Below, piece by piece: positions 44,101 to 59,100 of a stretch of 64,000 nucleotides of DNA. The position numbers and the translations under genes are program-made. Below the pieces are notes generated by a model. The model searched no databases. It worked only from the letters and a program-made list of their open reading frames with translations, and was not told the origin of the DNA. Numbering within the stretch: the first letter of the stretch is position 1; the number at the start of each line of letters is the position of its first letter. This DNA comes from Lingula anatina (taxonomy: Eukaryota; Brachiopoda; Lingulata; Lingulida; Lingulidae): the NCBI RefSeq assembly GCF_001039355.2, contig NW_019775779.1, forward strand, positions 139,651 through 203,650, given 5' to 3'.

Positions 44101-44696
44101 CCATGACTATCATCACACAGTAATCTATTGCCAGGGCTGCCAAATTGACTATATGCAGTGACATTTCCACTCATTTCTGACTATTGTTCAAATCCTTTTA
44201 TTCCTAGATGTGATTCTATATAGCTAATAATGAAATAAACAATAGCGACTAGGCATACTCAGAAAGCTAAAATATTGGCAATCCTATAAGGTATCACACT
44301 GTGCTCTGTAGGGCAACATCTCATGTCTTTTCAAGCTCTTGTTTGGTAGAAAACATCACCATGCAAGAGCATCAACAAAAATCACATAGTGCTTAATATT
44401 TAGTATAACATTAATAAATATCTTCAAAAGCTGTCACAGGATAACATTATAAGAACCCCATTTTTTTCTTTCATATGTTGTGGTGTTATAGTATCTGCTG
44501 GTATGGATGAAGAAAGACTAGAATTATCATTTCAATCAATGTATCATAGCTTGCTGGCCTTTTAGATCACATTTTTAGATAATATTTTCTTTCTTTATCA
44601 ATTCATGACAGCGTCTGTAAAATCCCATCCTTGTCACAAATTTTAAATTATAATAGACCGATTCTTGCTTACTTAATGCCCCTCTTGAAACACGGC

Positions 44697-44727
<31 letters not shown>

Positions 44728-45391
44728 TATTTTTATTTGTTCTGATGGAAAGCCTCTCCGTTCCACTCAATACAAGCTCCAGAAAAAATATTAATAACAC
44801 CTTTAATGAATATGTGACAGTTGTCCTTTGTAGAACTTCAGATGAGACTGCTAATTACCATTAACATCTGTTATCATGGAGTCTGAGGCACACTGTGATA
44901 CAAACTCCTTTTGACGGACAAGAAATAGCATTATCTAAACATGAGCATATTCCACAGTTGTACTGCCTCGGATATGTCTTGCCTTGCAGCATTTTTACAT
45001 AATACAACTCAAAGATGGTCATGCTTTCAAATATAACGATGGCCACATTTGGATCCAGCCAGGTTAGCAGTCTTGAGGCAATGCAGTAAATGAAACCCAA
45101 TCAACTTCATACTAATCACTCAACTTTATATTAATCAAGAACTTGACAATTTCCCCTCAGAGTCTCAGAAGTTTAACCAAATTCACCTTCATCCTCTGGG
45201 AGTTACAGACTCAAAAATCATATTTAGTAATCCCTTATGTCACAAGCTACTCACAGTTTCAAAAACAAGCAGGCACAGGCTCATATTTAAACTATTTAAA
45301 AGCTGGTGACCAGATTTCATATTTCATAGATTTTACCACAATCTTTACACCATGCCTTCAACATAACATCCTATCTGGTTGCCTTGCAGTC
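41127..45391. other. Convergent region between GRXCR1-like and CRACD-like genes
   Basis: AT-rich, with no protein I can support. It probably includes the CRACD-like 3' UTR on its right side. It holds a (GT)n-G13 tract (42658-42685) and an (ATT)n tract (44698-44726). A 181-codon open frame at 41436-41981 is AT-rich, lysine/isoleucine/tyrosine-heavy and shows no domain. Confidence 0.45.
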
Positions 45392-48300
45392 TTATGTGAC
45401 TTCTAACTTCTGAAAGTTCTTGACAAGATCCAAGACCCGGGATTTTCTGGACACAGCTGCAGACTCGCTACATTTCTCTGGTGGTGTGGTGTCACTGCTA
45501 GGTTTGGTTGATGATACAGGGGCCTGAAGAAAAAAAAATGGTACACTTTGACAATGAATGGCTGTGGATATTTCAGATGAGCACCTCAAACAAAAGCAGA
45601 AGCTAAGAAATTTGCAACAAAAATGATTAGCAGATCTGTACTAATTTCTTTCATTTTTAAAAAAATTCCTTGCAAACAGTAATTTTAAAAACAATCCACT
45701 TTTAGCAGCGGCATGGGTTTACATCACATTCTAAGAAAATTCCAATAATTACAAAATAATTCAAATTTCATACTACTTGCTTAAGATATACTTAGTCTGG
45801 TGTTACTAGGACGTCTGTCATTAAACTATTCACCTTTATCATAAATCCATAGACACCTTATAAAAGCCATATGTTACTCACCAGTTTTGGTTTTGGAGGA
45901 GTTTTCTCAATAATTTCAATATTGATGACTGGCTCTGCAGGCTTTCCTCTTAAAATGACATCTGGCTTAGCTGGCTTGCTAGGAGCTGGTCCCGAATCTT
46001 GTTTCAAAGACCTGCGCAAAGGTGACCCAAATTTCCGCTCTTCTGGTTGGTCTTTGTTTTCTTTCTCAGAGTCCTGTTTCACGGAGGACTGCCTTGCTGG
46101 AGATGTGACCCCAGCTGTTGTTTTCACAGATACCTTGAATGGTGAAACCACCTTTTTGGGTTCAGGTTTAGATTCTGTTGTCGGTGGAGTTTCCCCAGTT
46201 GAACTGGTGAATATGGTTTTTCCTCTGGGTTCTGTTTGCTTTAGTGTGACTAGGAGAGGAGTCTTTGCTTCAGAGTCTGGTTTTTCTTCAACTTCAGGGT
46301 TGGATTTAGTTTTACTGAAGGATTGTTTGAATGGCGAAGCTCTTGTGATTTCTGGTTTTGACTCAGTTTCATTTGTAGACTTTGTTTTGTTCAAGGATTG
46401 TTTGAAAGGTGAAGCCCTTGCTAACTCTGGCTTTTCTTCAGTTAGACTACTAGACCTAGTTTTGTTCAATGACTGTTTGAATGGGGATGTTTTGGTTAGT
46501 TCTGGCTGCTTTGCTACACCAAACTCTGGTTGAGTAGCATCTTTCTGACTAGGTTGTTTGACAGGTGATGTTTCTCTCTTAAAAGACGATTTTGCTGCAG
46601 GTTTCTCGTGCTCAGAGCCCACAGTCTTTCCTTGCCACTGTTTCAGTGAGTGTCTAAAACTGACAGGTTGAGGCTTTTCATCTGCATCCTTTGAAGTGTC
46701 AGGGTCTTCCTCAGCCTTCCCATCTCCCAGAGACGTCGTCTGTCCATCACTGCTACCATCTTGTTGCTGCTGCTGTTGTTGCCGGAGTTTCTCTCGCTTC
46801 TTTGCCATGGCAACCCAGGGTGGGTCTGTGTTAGCTGTGTCCACCTTCTCTTGCACAGTGTGTCGACCAGGCTTCACTGAAGGAGTAGGAGGCTTGACTG
46901 ACACAGACTGGGAGGCAGAGATCTTTGGAGGAGCCTTTTCTGGCTCAGCAGTGCTTCCCTCTGGAGTCTGTTCTGGGCTGCTAACCATACCAGGTGTCAC
47001 CACAGCCTTGGCATGCTTGATCACAACGACTGACTTAGTGGGTTCTGAGGGGCTTTTCTTTTTCAGGTGGGCAAAGCGCTCCAAGGGTTTAGGCGATGGC
47101 TGTTTGGAGTCTTTCTCTTGTTCTTCTTCTTCCTCATGCATGCTCTGGCGCTTGCCTAGAGCCTTAGTGATCTCCTCAGACTGAGTATTTGAGGTGGGGA
47201 CAGTCCTACTACGCCTGTCCTGGAAGCGTCTGCGTGCAGGTGATTTGTCAGGCTGAGATTCCTCCTTGTCCTTCTCTCTCGGAATGATTACAACATTATC
47301 ATATGGAGCCCTCATGCTGCCTCTAGGAGACCTCTCTTTTGGCTGGGGAGCTTCTGTTTTCTCAGTGATGTCGGGTGTTTTTAATTCCACGACTTCCACC
47401 TCAACGGCAGCTGGCTCAATTACAATGTCTCTCTCAGTCTTCTCAGGCTGTATTGTTTCCACAATTTCAATCTCCATTGGCTGCTCTTTTTCATCTTCAC
47501 AGGTTTCTTTCTTTGCATGGTCGATATCTTCACTGTCTCCATGATTCACCTGTGTGGTCACAGTTTCTTTTTCATTCTTCAAACTCTCCTCAACTGCTTC
47601 ATGGTCTTGCACATAGTTGTCAGCCTGGCCAAGCAACAAAGGGGGTGGCGGCTTTGCATCCTGAAGAAGGATTCCACCACCTACTACAGATGAAGCTGGT
47701 TTGGGCAAGACAACGTCATCAGTTTCCATGTTTTCTTCTTCCTTTTTTGCTGCCTGTTTTGCTTCGGGTTGCTCAACAACTGGTTTTGTCTCTGTAGACA
47801 CCTTTGATTCTTCGGTAGATCTCTCAAAGACGGACTCGGGTGAAGCTGCAGTTATGCTGATCACTGGTACTGTTTCCATGGCAACCACTCTGTCTTTTTC
47901 CTTGTCTTGTTTTTCCTTTGAATCAGTCTCATCTGAAAAATAAACAATAACAGTATCACATATTGTTCCACACTAAACAATACTGGCCACTGTGATTAAT
48001 ATAACACTAAGCATACAATCTAGAAAACAGATTTTCAACATATTTGATTTCTGTTTTTCTTCTGAAAATACTTTTCAAATTAATATTTCTAGATGATTTA
48101 CTGAACAAGGTTTTTGAAACTGTGATTAAGAAAGCTTTAGTCTTGCATACAGCACCTCATTAAAATCTGTTTAAACAGTATTTTTTAGTGATTAGTATTA
48201 CTTGAACAAAACAAATGCATTTTGTGTCACATTTTTAAAACATATCAGTGACTAGTTGCTATTGATAATGGTGACCAGATCATGCCCGGCAGGGCAGTGG

Positions 48301-50692
48301 TACTTAAGCTTATAAAAAAAGGAAGAAACTAAATAAATAAAGTGCATGTATTCATGCATTTACATTATGATACTTTTAAGATGCATTTACAGTACAGAAT
48401 GACCAAGACTGTAAACAGAGTTAACCACATCATTTGATAACACCAAATGACCAGGTTAGAAAAGGCTGCAGCAAATCTGGGTATTGCTTTGTAAAGCCAC
48501 TCCAGTTTTGTTTGCTAAATTTCCCTTTGTATTTGAAACAGAAATTTAGAGAATGAGCCTCATTTATTTATACTGGTCACTTGGTGACATCAAATGTCAC
48601 AGTTTAGTCTATTTGACATCTAAGATTGTTTTAGCGAATTCCCTTTTATGCACATCAAATGAAATTATTTTTTCTATACATTTGCAGCGTCACTATGATC
48701 ATGATGTTGAAAACATAATACTAGGCTTGCTGCAGTGTGACACTGATCTCTGTATTGATCTTATAGTTCGAACTGCTAACACATTGCAATGGAAGATTTC
48801 TGTTTTAAATTTATGTTCTGCTGAACAAAAAGAAGTAAGAATTCTCAGTTTCTGCCAAAAAACAAAAATATGAAATGTTTGTGTTTGTAAAAAAGAGAGT
48901 CGACTTTTTCTTGAAAGTCTTGGCTAAATGGGCTTTTAAAATCATATCTCTAGCACCCAGAGTATCCAGACAAAAAGGAAGTTAGAGCACACAAAATGAT
49001 AAACCAAAACCATGGATCACTTGCATCTGCTCTTGCTAGCATAATGTTTTTGCCTATGTTCAACAATGAGGTGTGCTGCTCTAGAATTTTGAACTTGCAT
49101 GCAAATCAGTTCTAGTAGGTCTTCAGTGATCAGCTGGGAAGTTCATATGCAAAGAACATAATATGTAAGACACCATTCACACAGATTTTAGATCGATCTA
49201 TCCCTGTGGGGAGTCTCACTAGATTACTGTCAGCTTAGCCAGCATAAGCTTCTGTCCCGCCTATTTAAAGCTGTAAGGGGGTAATTAACTGTTTGTGCGC
49301 TCGGCTGACTGCAATTTAGCGTGAACCCCCAGGGGGTTAGGTCAATCCGGATGGATCGATCTAAATCTCTGGGAATGCACTCTAACACAGTGGTGATATC
49401 TTTGTAAAGCTACACTGTAACCATACTTATGCAACCCATAATGCAGCAATGTTGCAATTTTGTAACATTGTAGCAGCAATGAAGCAATGCTGTATCAAAA
49501 TAATGCAGTATTTATGTTGTATATCATTAATGTCAATACCTCAAAGCATGAAAAATGAATGAAGTTTTTGAGATCCATCTTCTTAATGTCTTACGTCCAT
49601 AACAAAAAAGAAAATGATTAAGACATGCTTATGAGTACTGAGTGAATTGGACTGTTTTGCTTCCTTTTTGTACAATAAGTCCTCCAAATTCTATTTCTTC
49701 AAAAACATTTATGTTTATTCATTTATCTGTTTATCTTGTTCATTTTCATTTCTATTTTGTGTGTTTGTCAACGTGTGTGTGCATGCGTGTGTTTTCACAA
49801 ATCCTAACTCGTTAACTAATTGATCAAGAAGTTTAATTTAAAGTTCCAATATCCAAATCATTAACAACTGATAGAAATGATAAAATAATATAACCAAAAT
49901 ATGAATACTTGTAAACATTTAAGATGCCTATTATCAATATTGCTTTTTATCATGCAGGAAATAATGCTTGTAAAATAAATAACTCAATATCAATTGCTTG
50001 TAAGTGGATGTATGCAGATGCTGTAATTTGTGAAAGGAACCTAAATTCAAGCAAGCTCTGTCCTTCACTAGTCTTGGGGTCAGTAATACTTCTATCAAAG
50101 ACATTTCATGTTGTAGAAGTGGACACAGAAAACCCAATGATGGCACATTCGACATTCAAAATACTTCGACTGACAACTTATTTTCAATTACAACAGCGAT
50201 ACTTAGCAATGTTTTTTTTATGAATATGAAAAAGACTGTTTGCCATAAAACAGTGAAGGACAGATATGTAACTTTGGAGCATTCCTGAACATAAAGCTTT
50301 CTCAAGGGAAAAAGGATGAATGAAATAAAATGCTGAACATAAAGTCAAACTGTGTGGAAGGTGTTTAAATAAGGACCTGTAGTCAGGAGGGATTTAGAAG
50401 ATCCTCAACCCTGGAGTTCAAATAAAACATGGACATTAGGATAAATAGGGGTCAAACATAGGATTAGGTACAGATTATTACAATAACATACAATATTGGC
50501 AAAATCATACAACTTGGACCTGAGCAACTGCTACCAATTTTGTAAAAGTATTCTTTTAAAATGGGTTTATACATGTAAGGAAAATATCATTTCATTAGAA
50601 AAGTGAAAAAAGATTTATATACACTTTTCCTGTGTTTTTCAGAATAAATTTGATACCTATCTTACTCTTCTCTTATAAATGATTATCAGTTT

Positions 50693-50726
<34 letters not shown>

Positions 50727-51796
50727 AACAACAACGATAAAACGAAGTGATGATACACAATGTCAAATATTTTTTCTCTATAATACAACAAAAAGTGTCA
50801 TAACTGTGCATCATACATATGCCAACATGTTCATTCCTTCATTTTAATTCATAAAACCAATTATAGGATTCCTTTTTGTGTTGTTTTGGGAGTCACAGTT
50901 ACAGTGACCACAATTTTAGCAACTGAAAGGTCCAAATTAACCTTTACTGGTTCAAATTTGTTGAAAACCCTTACATAGCTGAATTTGGACAACATGAAAT
51001 CCTATTATGTCAACCTTGGAAAAGGCGGTCAATTTCTTTTTCATTTTTAGATTTGACTAATTTTCCATGGCATCAATGATATGTTAGCATTAATATATAT
51101 ATTTTTTATTTTCTCAAGCAAAAATATATGACCCTTGGTGATGAGTCAAAATTGGCAAAAATGTATTGCTCTAGTAATATGTAAATGTAGTTATTTGATG
51201 CTGTTGGACTGAAATATATGACAATCTCCATCATATAACATATATAGTTTTCAGAAAATAGTTTAAAAACTGTACATAAGGATGAAACTAAGCACTTGGA
51301 CTAGCAAAATTTATGACCTCCATATCAAAACCCTTCAAAACATTCTGAGCAACACAACAACATCAACAAAAACAAACATATTGAGACATTTTATCCTTTT
51401 ATAGGTTTAAACTACACTGACTTCATGCAAATTGCATATCACATGGTGAGTTTACCCTATGTACCTTTAAACTTCTTGGCAGTTTTCTTTTCTTCTTTAT
51501 GTTCTCTTTTTGGACTAGATTTTGGGGGTGGCTCTTCATTCACACTGGGCAGCACAGGCGTGGCAGGTCGAGGCTAAGAGAAAGAAAAATAGTAACATTT
51601 TAACTTACATTTACACCCAAAAAACACTAATACCTCTATCAGCTTAAAGCTACATTTTTTAACCCTGTTTAAGTTAACAAAAATATATTAAAAGTATCTC
51701 TTTTACAGTTCGTTGTTATTTAGGTCTTAAACATAACACACTGCTTCTTTCCAATTTCAGTTTGTTAGCTCATATGAAATAAATATGCATTTAGAT

Positions 51797-51835
<39 letters not shown>

Positions 51836-53094
51836 TTGTGACAAAGTAAATTGCAGTCAAGCATAAGATGAAGTAAATACATCATTTCTGCAAAGCATGG
51901 ACAAATACAGTGAGATGTCTTTAAAAATATATCAAGTTGTAAATCCTTAAAGCCTGTCATATAACAAAATCTACTTTACCTCGCTTTTCTGTGGGCTGCG
52001 GAACTGGGATGAAGCTCGCCTTGACTTAGGTCTGATGGCCATCTTGTGTCTGGCAGCCACATTACCAAGAGCTGATGTCTGCTTTACTGCATCTAAGTCT
52101 ACATCTTTGGCTTGAATGCCATCTGGAAGGAGACAAGGAATTATATAATTATATACAGTTTATAATTTATATGGGGGGAAATGTCCATTTCTGGTTGTCC
52201 AAATATATATTTAAGGTCCCTTTGTTTTTCATACCAATTTCTGTTGATTTTTTTTCTCTTCTCTCTGTACATTTATCTTAGGGATGCATAATATACCTCA
52301 CAAATAATTTTTAAAAAATTGATAAAATTGTCTACTTATTTCTGATAAATTATATCTGAATCACGGTACTGTGTTCAGTTCTGCCCAAAGACTTCTTATA
52401 AACTTAATCAATAGATTGTTTGAGTTGCACTTACCCTCACTGCTTTCCTTTTTGGCAGGACTAAAAGCAGGCTTGGGAAGATGGTAAAATTCCTAAGAAA
52501 TTCAATATTCATATAGTTAGCACACTTATTCAGTGTCTTCTTTTTAGAAAATAATGAGAGTTGATGTCTCTTAAATTTCTAGTGATGATGCATTGACTAG
52601 TTAAGAATCTCTCTGATCTTTAATTCCCAAGAAATGAAATAATTGCTGGGGCAAATATGCTTATAATATTAGTGCATCAAGCGAGTGTGTTACCACAATG
52701 CAATGACTCAGAACATGCAAATCATAAAACAACCTTTTAACTGAACCTGCAGTGGTCACAAAAATCTTGGTTTTGAAAAATGCTGACTACTTTAAGATGT
52801 AGTTTCTCAAACTGACCAACTGTCTGCCCCTCTTTAGTTTTCCAAGCACATTTAAAGTTGCATGTATTTTCATACCAGTCTGTTAATTGCAGGGGTTGCC
52901 ATTTGTTGACAAATCATTGACCATACCCAAAGCAACAATCCCTTCTTCTTTGCCCAAACCTCTCTTCCACAAGCATTCCCCTTTTGGTGGCAGTCTTTAA
53001 GTAAACTTCATGGCCACACCTGCTATTGATTTGTGCAAAGAGTATACTTCACTCTTCTTTCAATTTCCCCAGGCCTTTACACCCCCCCCCCCCC

Positions 53095-53129
<35 letters not shown>

Positions 53130-56100
53130 CTCCGTGCTTTCAGGGATCAAATTTTTGAAGGAAGCCTTATCCCAAATGACCAAAATGACCCTCAGTTCAA
53201 TTCACTTCTCATTTTGAATCTCTATCCAAAACACCCCCTTTTCAAACATTGTCTTGTCCAGGTTCCCTATGATTTCAATGGCACCCAAACTTTTCTCCAT
53301 CCCCATGCCTTTACACATCTTTAACAATTGCCAGGTTGTCAATGCATCCCAAATTAATTCATAGAGCGACGTAACCCTTACCACCCTACCCCATCTTTAA
53401 TCATCCATTGTCTACATCAATCTGTATCTTTCCCTTAGCTGTTCTTGCCTCCTGGACATATGACTTCTAGGGGACCAAAACTCTATCCCAACCACTATGC
53501 CTCCCCTCCCCTCCCCACCCCCGTCTCTTTCCAATCCACCAATGTCTACCTCTATATCGTCCTCCGAGCTGTCCATGCTTCCCAAGCTTCTACGACTTGT
53601 AGAGTGCCCAGTTCTCTTGAGCTGGGGGAGAAGATATATATGAAAGTGTGATGCAGCTGTGTTCATGCAGATCCAACGATATGAGCAATATCCTCAGCGT
53701 TCTCCACAATAATACCAAACAATATGTGCTTCCACTCTCCACTCTATTACTCATCCCTCCCCAGGGCCGTGCTATCCTGATAGAGGCTTTTAACAAGAGT
53801 AATCAATATCTTGGCTGATTAAACTCGGATCAGATTCTGTGAAATGCAAATGCACAGGAGTCCAGTATATATCCTTTCGCCATTGTGAGTAAAAGTTTGG
53901 CCAATTGTTACAAATAATATTGACTGAATAATATGATAAATATGACATCATCATATAACTTAATAAAAATCACCAAAAGTCCGATTTAGGAGGAAATGTT
54001 TTAGAAAATATGTAGCCAAATGCACAGAGCCCAGAAATCAGTATTATGGAGAGTAAGAGCACATTGTTATTTGTATATAATGGAGAACTCTGGGAAACAT
54101 ATAGCGAACAATTAGCATCATGTCTGGAGTAGGTGTGAGTAGCAAGCTGTGGGAAGGGATTATCACCATGATCCGTATTAATAAAAATACTAATTACGAC
54201 CTGATACCTGATGTGTTAATTATAAACTATCTTTACTATTTTGCTTAATGAAACAGTATAATTTGCATCTTGTCTTATAAAAAGGTAAATATAAAACTGA
54301 TGCAAATTCATAATTGCACTTTTGAAAATAAATTACTTTCCATCCATTAACTTCTCAACATATCTTCAGAATATGTGGGGAATCTCTTTTTAAAACATCT
54401 ATGCCCTAGCTCTTTTCCATTACAATTATGTCAGAATTTCTTTTTAAAAAACTACTTATTTCCATTAAAGAAAGGATGATTACCTCCATCAAAATTATGA
54501 AATCAATTTATAAACAAACAAATAAATAGACACATTTATAAATAAAACATGATTACATCACTTTCTACTGAGTCGTTTTGTTGACAATTTTCTTTTAAAA
54601 TATTTAAAAAAAAAATCATTCTGTGCTTGGTCTGTTCAGACCAGGGATTAACTTTTAAAAAGATGCCTGACTAAGTTGCATCATCAGGAAATTCAAGTGT
54701 ACAAAACACTCAGCACAATGGAACTTCTCTGCATGAATATTACACATATATTACCAGAGCACCCAACTATGCCCTAATGATGCAAGTGTGAATTGGCGCT
54801 TGTCTAAACAGGCCTTTTAAACTCCCTTCTCTCTTTGCATTAAACTCTGTCATCATCACCATCATCACGCTACCATGCTTCCTCTTCGCTGCACAATCAA
54901 TCAATACCTCATGATTCCATGCAAAAACTCAAGCTACGTTACCATGGCAACAAAATGCTTCTTGATGGGATTCGGAGCACTACATCAAGCACAGAGATGA
55001 CTTAATGTGAATGGTTGCAATGGAGTACTTTTCTATACACGCCATGTTCTGTCTGACTGGCTATGTATGTGAGCTATCATTATTAATAAACAAATGCTCC
55101 TTATTTCAATGTGAGCTCTGTATTACAATGTAATCATTAAAGCCATTCAATGCAGTAACTTTTATAACCTAAGGGATAACTCAGTGGTACATGACTAAAA
55201 TTCATTTATCTGATTAACAAGAGAAAAATTCATGTCACTTCACTTACTGTTTCTTTCTCCTTCTTATAATAGGTGAGCGGCAAAACCCCAAAAAGTGCTT
55301 TATTTAAGGAGTTTAGTGTCCCCTTTATACACAGACCTGAGTTATATATCATTTGAAAGCTCAGAGTCTGCTGGTCAAAGTTAGCCATGATGTGGAAATG
55401 GCAATTGCCTGCGTAACCATGGAAACGGATAATTTCCAAGATGGCCGCCTGTTTTTTTGCATTTTTTCTAAAAATACAAATCATTGATAAACATACCTAA
55501 AACATTGTCTATCATCTAACCTTTACATGTTTTGTGATGAGGGAGGTTATGGGCTAAAAAAAACACCATAGCAGGATTTCAAGATGGCCGCCGTTTTCAA
55601 GATGGCCGCCATTGTCTATGAAAAATTGGTCAAATTTTCTCATTTTATTCCAAATCTTTACATATAGAATCAAAACTGTGGTGTCCACAAAATAGTTATT
55701 GCATGAATTATACAAAGTAGGTATATTTTCATTTAGTTATGGCATTTGGTTAAATTTGGGGGATGGTAAAGCAGTCAATTTTCAAATATTCAACATGGCC
55801 ACCATGAAATGCCTATTTCCATGAGGTAGGCTTTTGTGCACTTAAATAATCAAAAAAATTATTTTTATTACCAAGCTCAAAACATATTTTTGCTAGATGC
55901 TAGATTTTACATGATGCTTCATACAACTTCTTCAAAATGGCCACCATTTTCAAGATGGCCACCGTTTTCAAAATGGCTACCATCATTTGTGAAAAGTGTT
56001 CGAATTTGCTCATTTTATTCCAAATCTTTATATATTAAATCAAAACCATAATGTCCAGATGACTATTATGGAATGAATTATACAAAGCAGTCCTTAATTT

Positions 56101-59100
56101 ATTACATTATGGCATTTGGTTTAACTTCAGTGATATTTTAGCAGACATTTCTTAAATATTCAAAATGACTCACTGCCATGAAATGCAAATTTCTGTAACT
56201 TGGGATTTGATTCAGCTAAATCATCAAATAAATAATTTTTGTGTCCAAGCTCTCATACATATTTGTAGTAGATGCTACTTGATGCTTAATACATCTTCAA
56301 GATGGCCACCATTTTCAAGATGGCCGCCAAATCGCTCAAAATTGTATTACACACATCTAAAAGATGAAATTATTCGCAAAGCATTACTACATATATGGTT
56401 GTAAAAGAAAAATAATTGTAGGATATGTGCTATTACTGCAACTTTACACTTATAATAAACAATTTTTGGATTTTCCAGTATTTATATGTACTAACACATG
56501 TTAAGTCAAGTCAAAGTTAATACTGTGTTTCTTGTTGTGAACCTTTGTGCGCGATTGTCACAGTAAAAAGAAATCCCATAGTTTGGAAATATGTAGACAA
56601 TTTTAAAAAATTATTTATTTGTTTTGATCTATCAAATTTAATGTATTTACTATTACCAAAATGTCTGTCATATTAAAACAGGAACCTATCTTTATTTGAA
56701 GTGCATCAGTCCATATAACCCACTGCAAATCCATGATGCATTTCTGTGGTCTACATTTATCAAGTTGACTTCTCAGTAAAGAAAGGAGCACATGAATACA
56801 CTATTTTGCGGCTTCAATTATCTTCAATATTTATCTCAGTACATTTCTAAGTACCCATACTCTCATATATCCCTTAAAATGCTTGTGCCTGCATGCGTTA
56901 TCTACTCACACACACCCACGAACACATATACATGCTAAACCCTTAACGTGTTCTTTGTATCTACATTAGTGACCTGTCACTCATGCTCTTTCATCAAAAT
57001 CATAATCAATTTCAATACATGTCCCCAGAGAATATGGATTCTGACATATCTAGTAGGTACACTGGGTCCTTTGAGCATAGTTTGCCGCAAACAATTTGGG
57101 CAACATTGCCCTTACTGACACAAGCTGCATCTCCCGGTAACCAGTGCACCCTGTTCTAACAAAGTTTAAAAGAAGAGCTTGAAGGAGGCAGTCCCAAAAC
57201 TGAAATGTAGGAAATTCCCCTCATCCCCAGGCCTGGAAATCTGAGAAATTTGGCAGCAGATCCTCAGACATACTCTCAGATACATGTTGGTCACCCATAA
57301 AACCCACAGCACAAGACTTGTAAAACTCCTACACATTTGACACCTCATACCACATCAACTGTGAAACTTCGCTATTCTTTCTTTGGTACCAAAATAAAAA
57401 GCTGACAATCTGAGAGATATCAAAGCTTTAAATGCCAAAGTAAACCCTCTTATTGCCATGTTGAATTGTTTTCCACACAACCCTCTGCCCTGAAGTGGAT
57501 GCTGCATAAACATCAGACTCTACAATGGCCACCAATGGCCAACAAATCTGCAACGGCCCAAATTTTCCCAATAGAAGCAATGAAGCATGACAGTGTATGG
57601 GAACCACCCATACAAATGACATGGCAACCAAACTCTTCAGGAAAAGACCAGTTTATTTTTTGGGCTATGGCATATAGCTGTTGGTTGTCCGTTTGTACAG
57701 CAAATTGCTGTGCAAGTGAAGCACTCGCACCCCAACACTTCAACATTGTGGTGTAAAATGTGTACATGTCATTAGGTTTAACATCAAGAAGTGGCATATA
57801 TGCAGCTGCAGTATAGGTCGTTTTCTTCACAGACTGATTGAATCCTGTCCAGAAATGACCTGCAGGTGCCAAAGCTTAACTTTATTGTTTACAGGTAGGA
57901 GATTTCGATGGGACATTCTCAAAAGACTCCATGCAATAACTGTTGCCGTGACCGTACCGTANATAAGCATGCATTTACCAAAGTGCACAGCTATCAATAT
58001 CTATAACAACCACATCATCAAATGCTTCATGAATCATATTACATTTTCATATCCTAAGAGCAAGATCCACTACCAGTATGCTTAATCTCCTATTTCAGAC
58101 GTTGTGGCATTTGCTCTTGACAGTGTACGTTTTGCACACAAGAATTTTTATTTCTGTTGATGTTTTAAAATATCTTTCTTTGTTCTTATTTGAAAACTTT
58201 TCATGTGCAAAACTTAAAAACAATTTGGTGGATGCTGGTGCAATAAACTCAAAGAAATCATGCTAATTGTTCTGGTGTTATACATGGTATTGTAATATTT
58301 ATAACTAAGCTGTTAAGATGAACCATGCAGGTAATAAAATAATTGATTTAAAACATGCAAAATTCAAATTATGTCCAATTCCCAAATATAGATACATAAA
58401 AAGCTAAAAATTTACAATGATGCACAATAACAACACATGATATCAATTAATGAATATTAATGAATATTTGGTAATTATGTAATGTCTGACTTCAATACAA
58501 ATGAATATGTATAATCCTGTAAAATAGTCTAGTCTGTTTGCAGTTGCTAGATAGTGTGGGCCATTGTGTTAGGTGTGCCAGGTTGTGACAGTGCACAATG
58601 TGTTAGTTGTCTTTGGTTGTGACACATCACACTGAAACTACTCACATTGATTGCCTGAGTATTTAAAGCCTCTAAAGACAATGCTGCTTCCTTCAGGTCT
58701 CTGACCTCACTGGTTTTCTTCTGGTCTGGAGAGAAGATACTGTCTGCCGACAGACTCAGATTACCTGCCAAGGTAACGGGTCTGAAAACACACAAAACTT
58801 GATTAATTAATGCAGTTCATAGAAGTTTTCATTAAAATATTTTTTAATATGTATTGTTATTTATAGTATAGTGGTTGTTATAGGAATGGTATGAGGAGTT
58901 GTTTTCCATACCAGGATGACATCCTTACAATGCTAAAATTATTAACAAACACCAAATGATCAACTTCTGTAAAAAAAAAAAAAAAAATAGCAGCAATTAG
59001 TTACAACATAATTTTCTTCAGTCAACAGCTTCATAACATTATTTCTACTCAAATGTGAAGAAAATATTTCAGTAACTTTCAGTACATAACACAGCTGTTG

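Noticed and set aside
46696-47943. Plus-strand open frames opposite the CRACD large exon
   Set aside because: Antisense shadows of a long real exon; Ser/Cys/Phe-rich as expected from reversed Lys/Glu/Ser codons.
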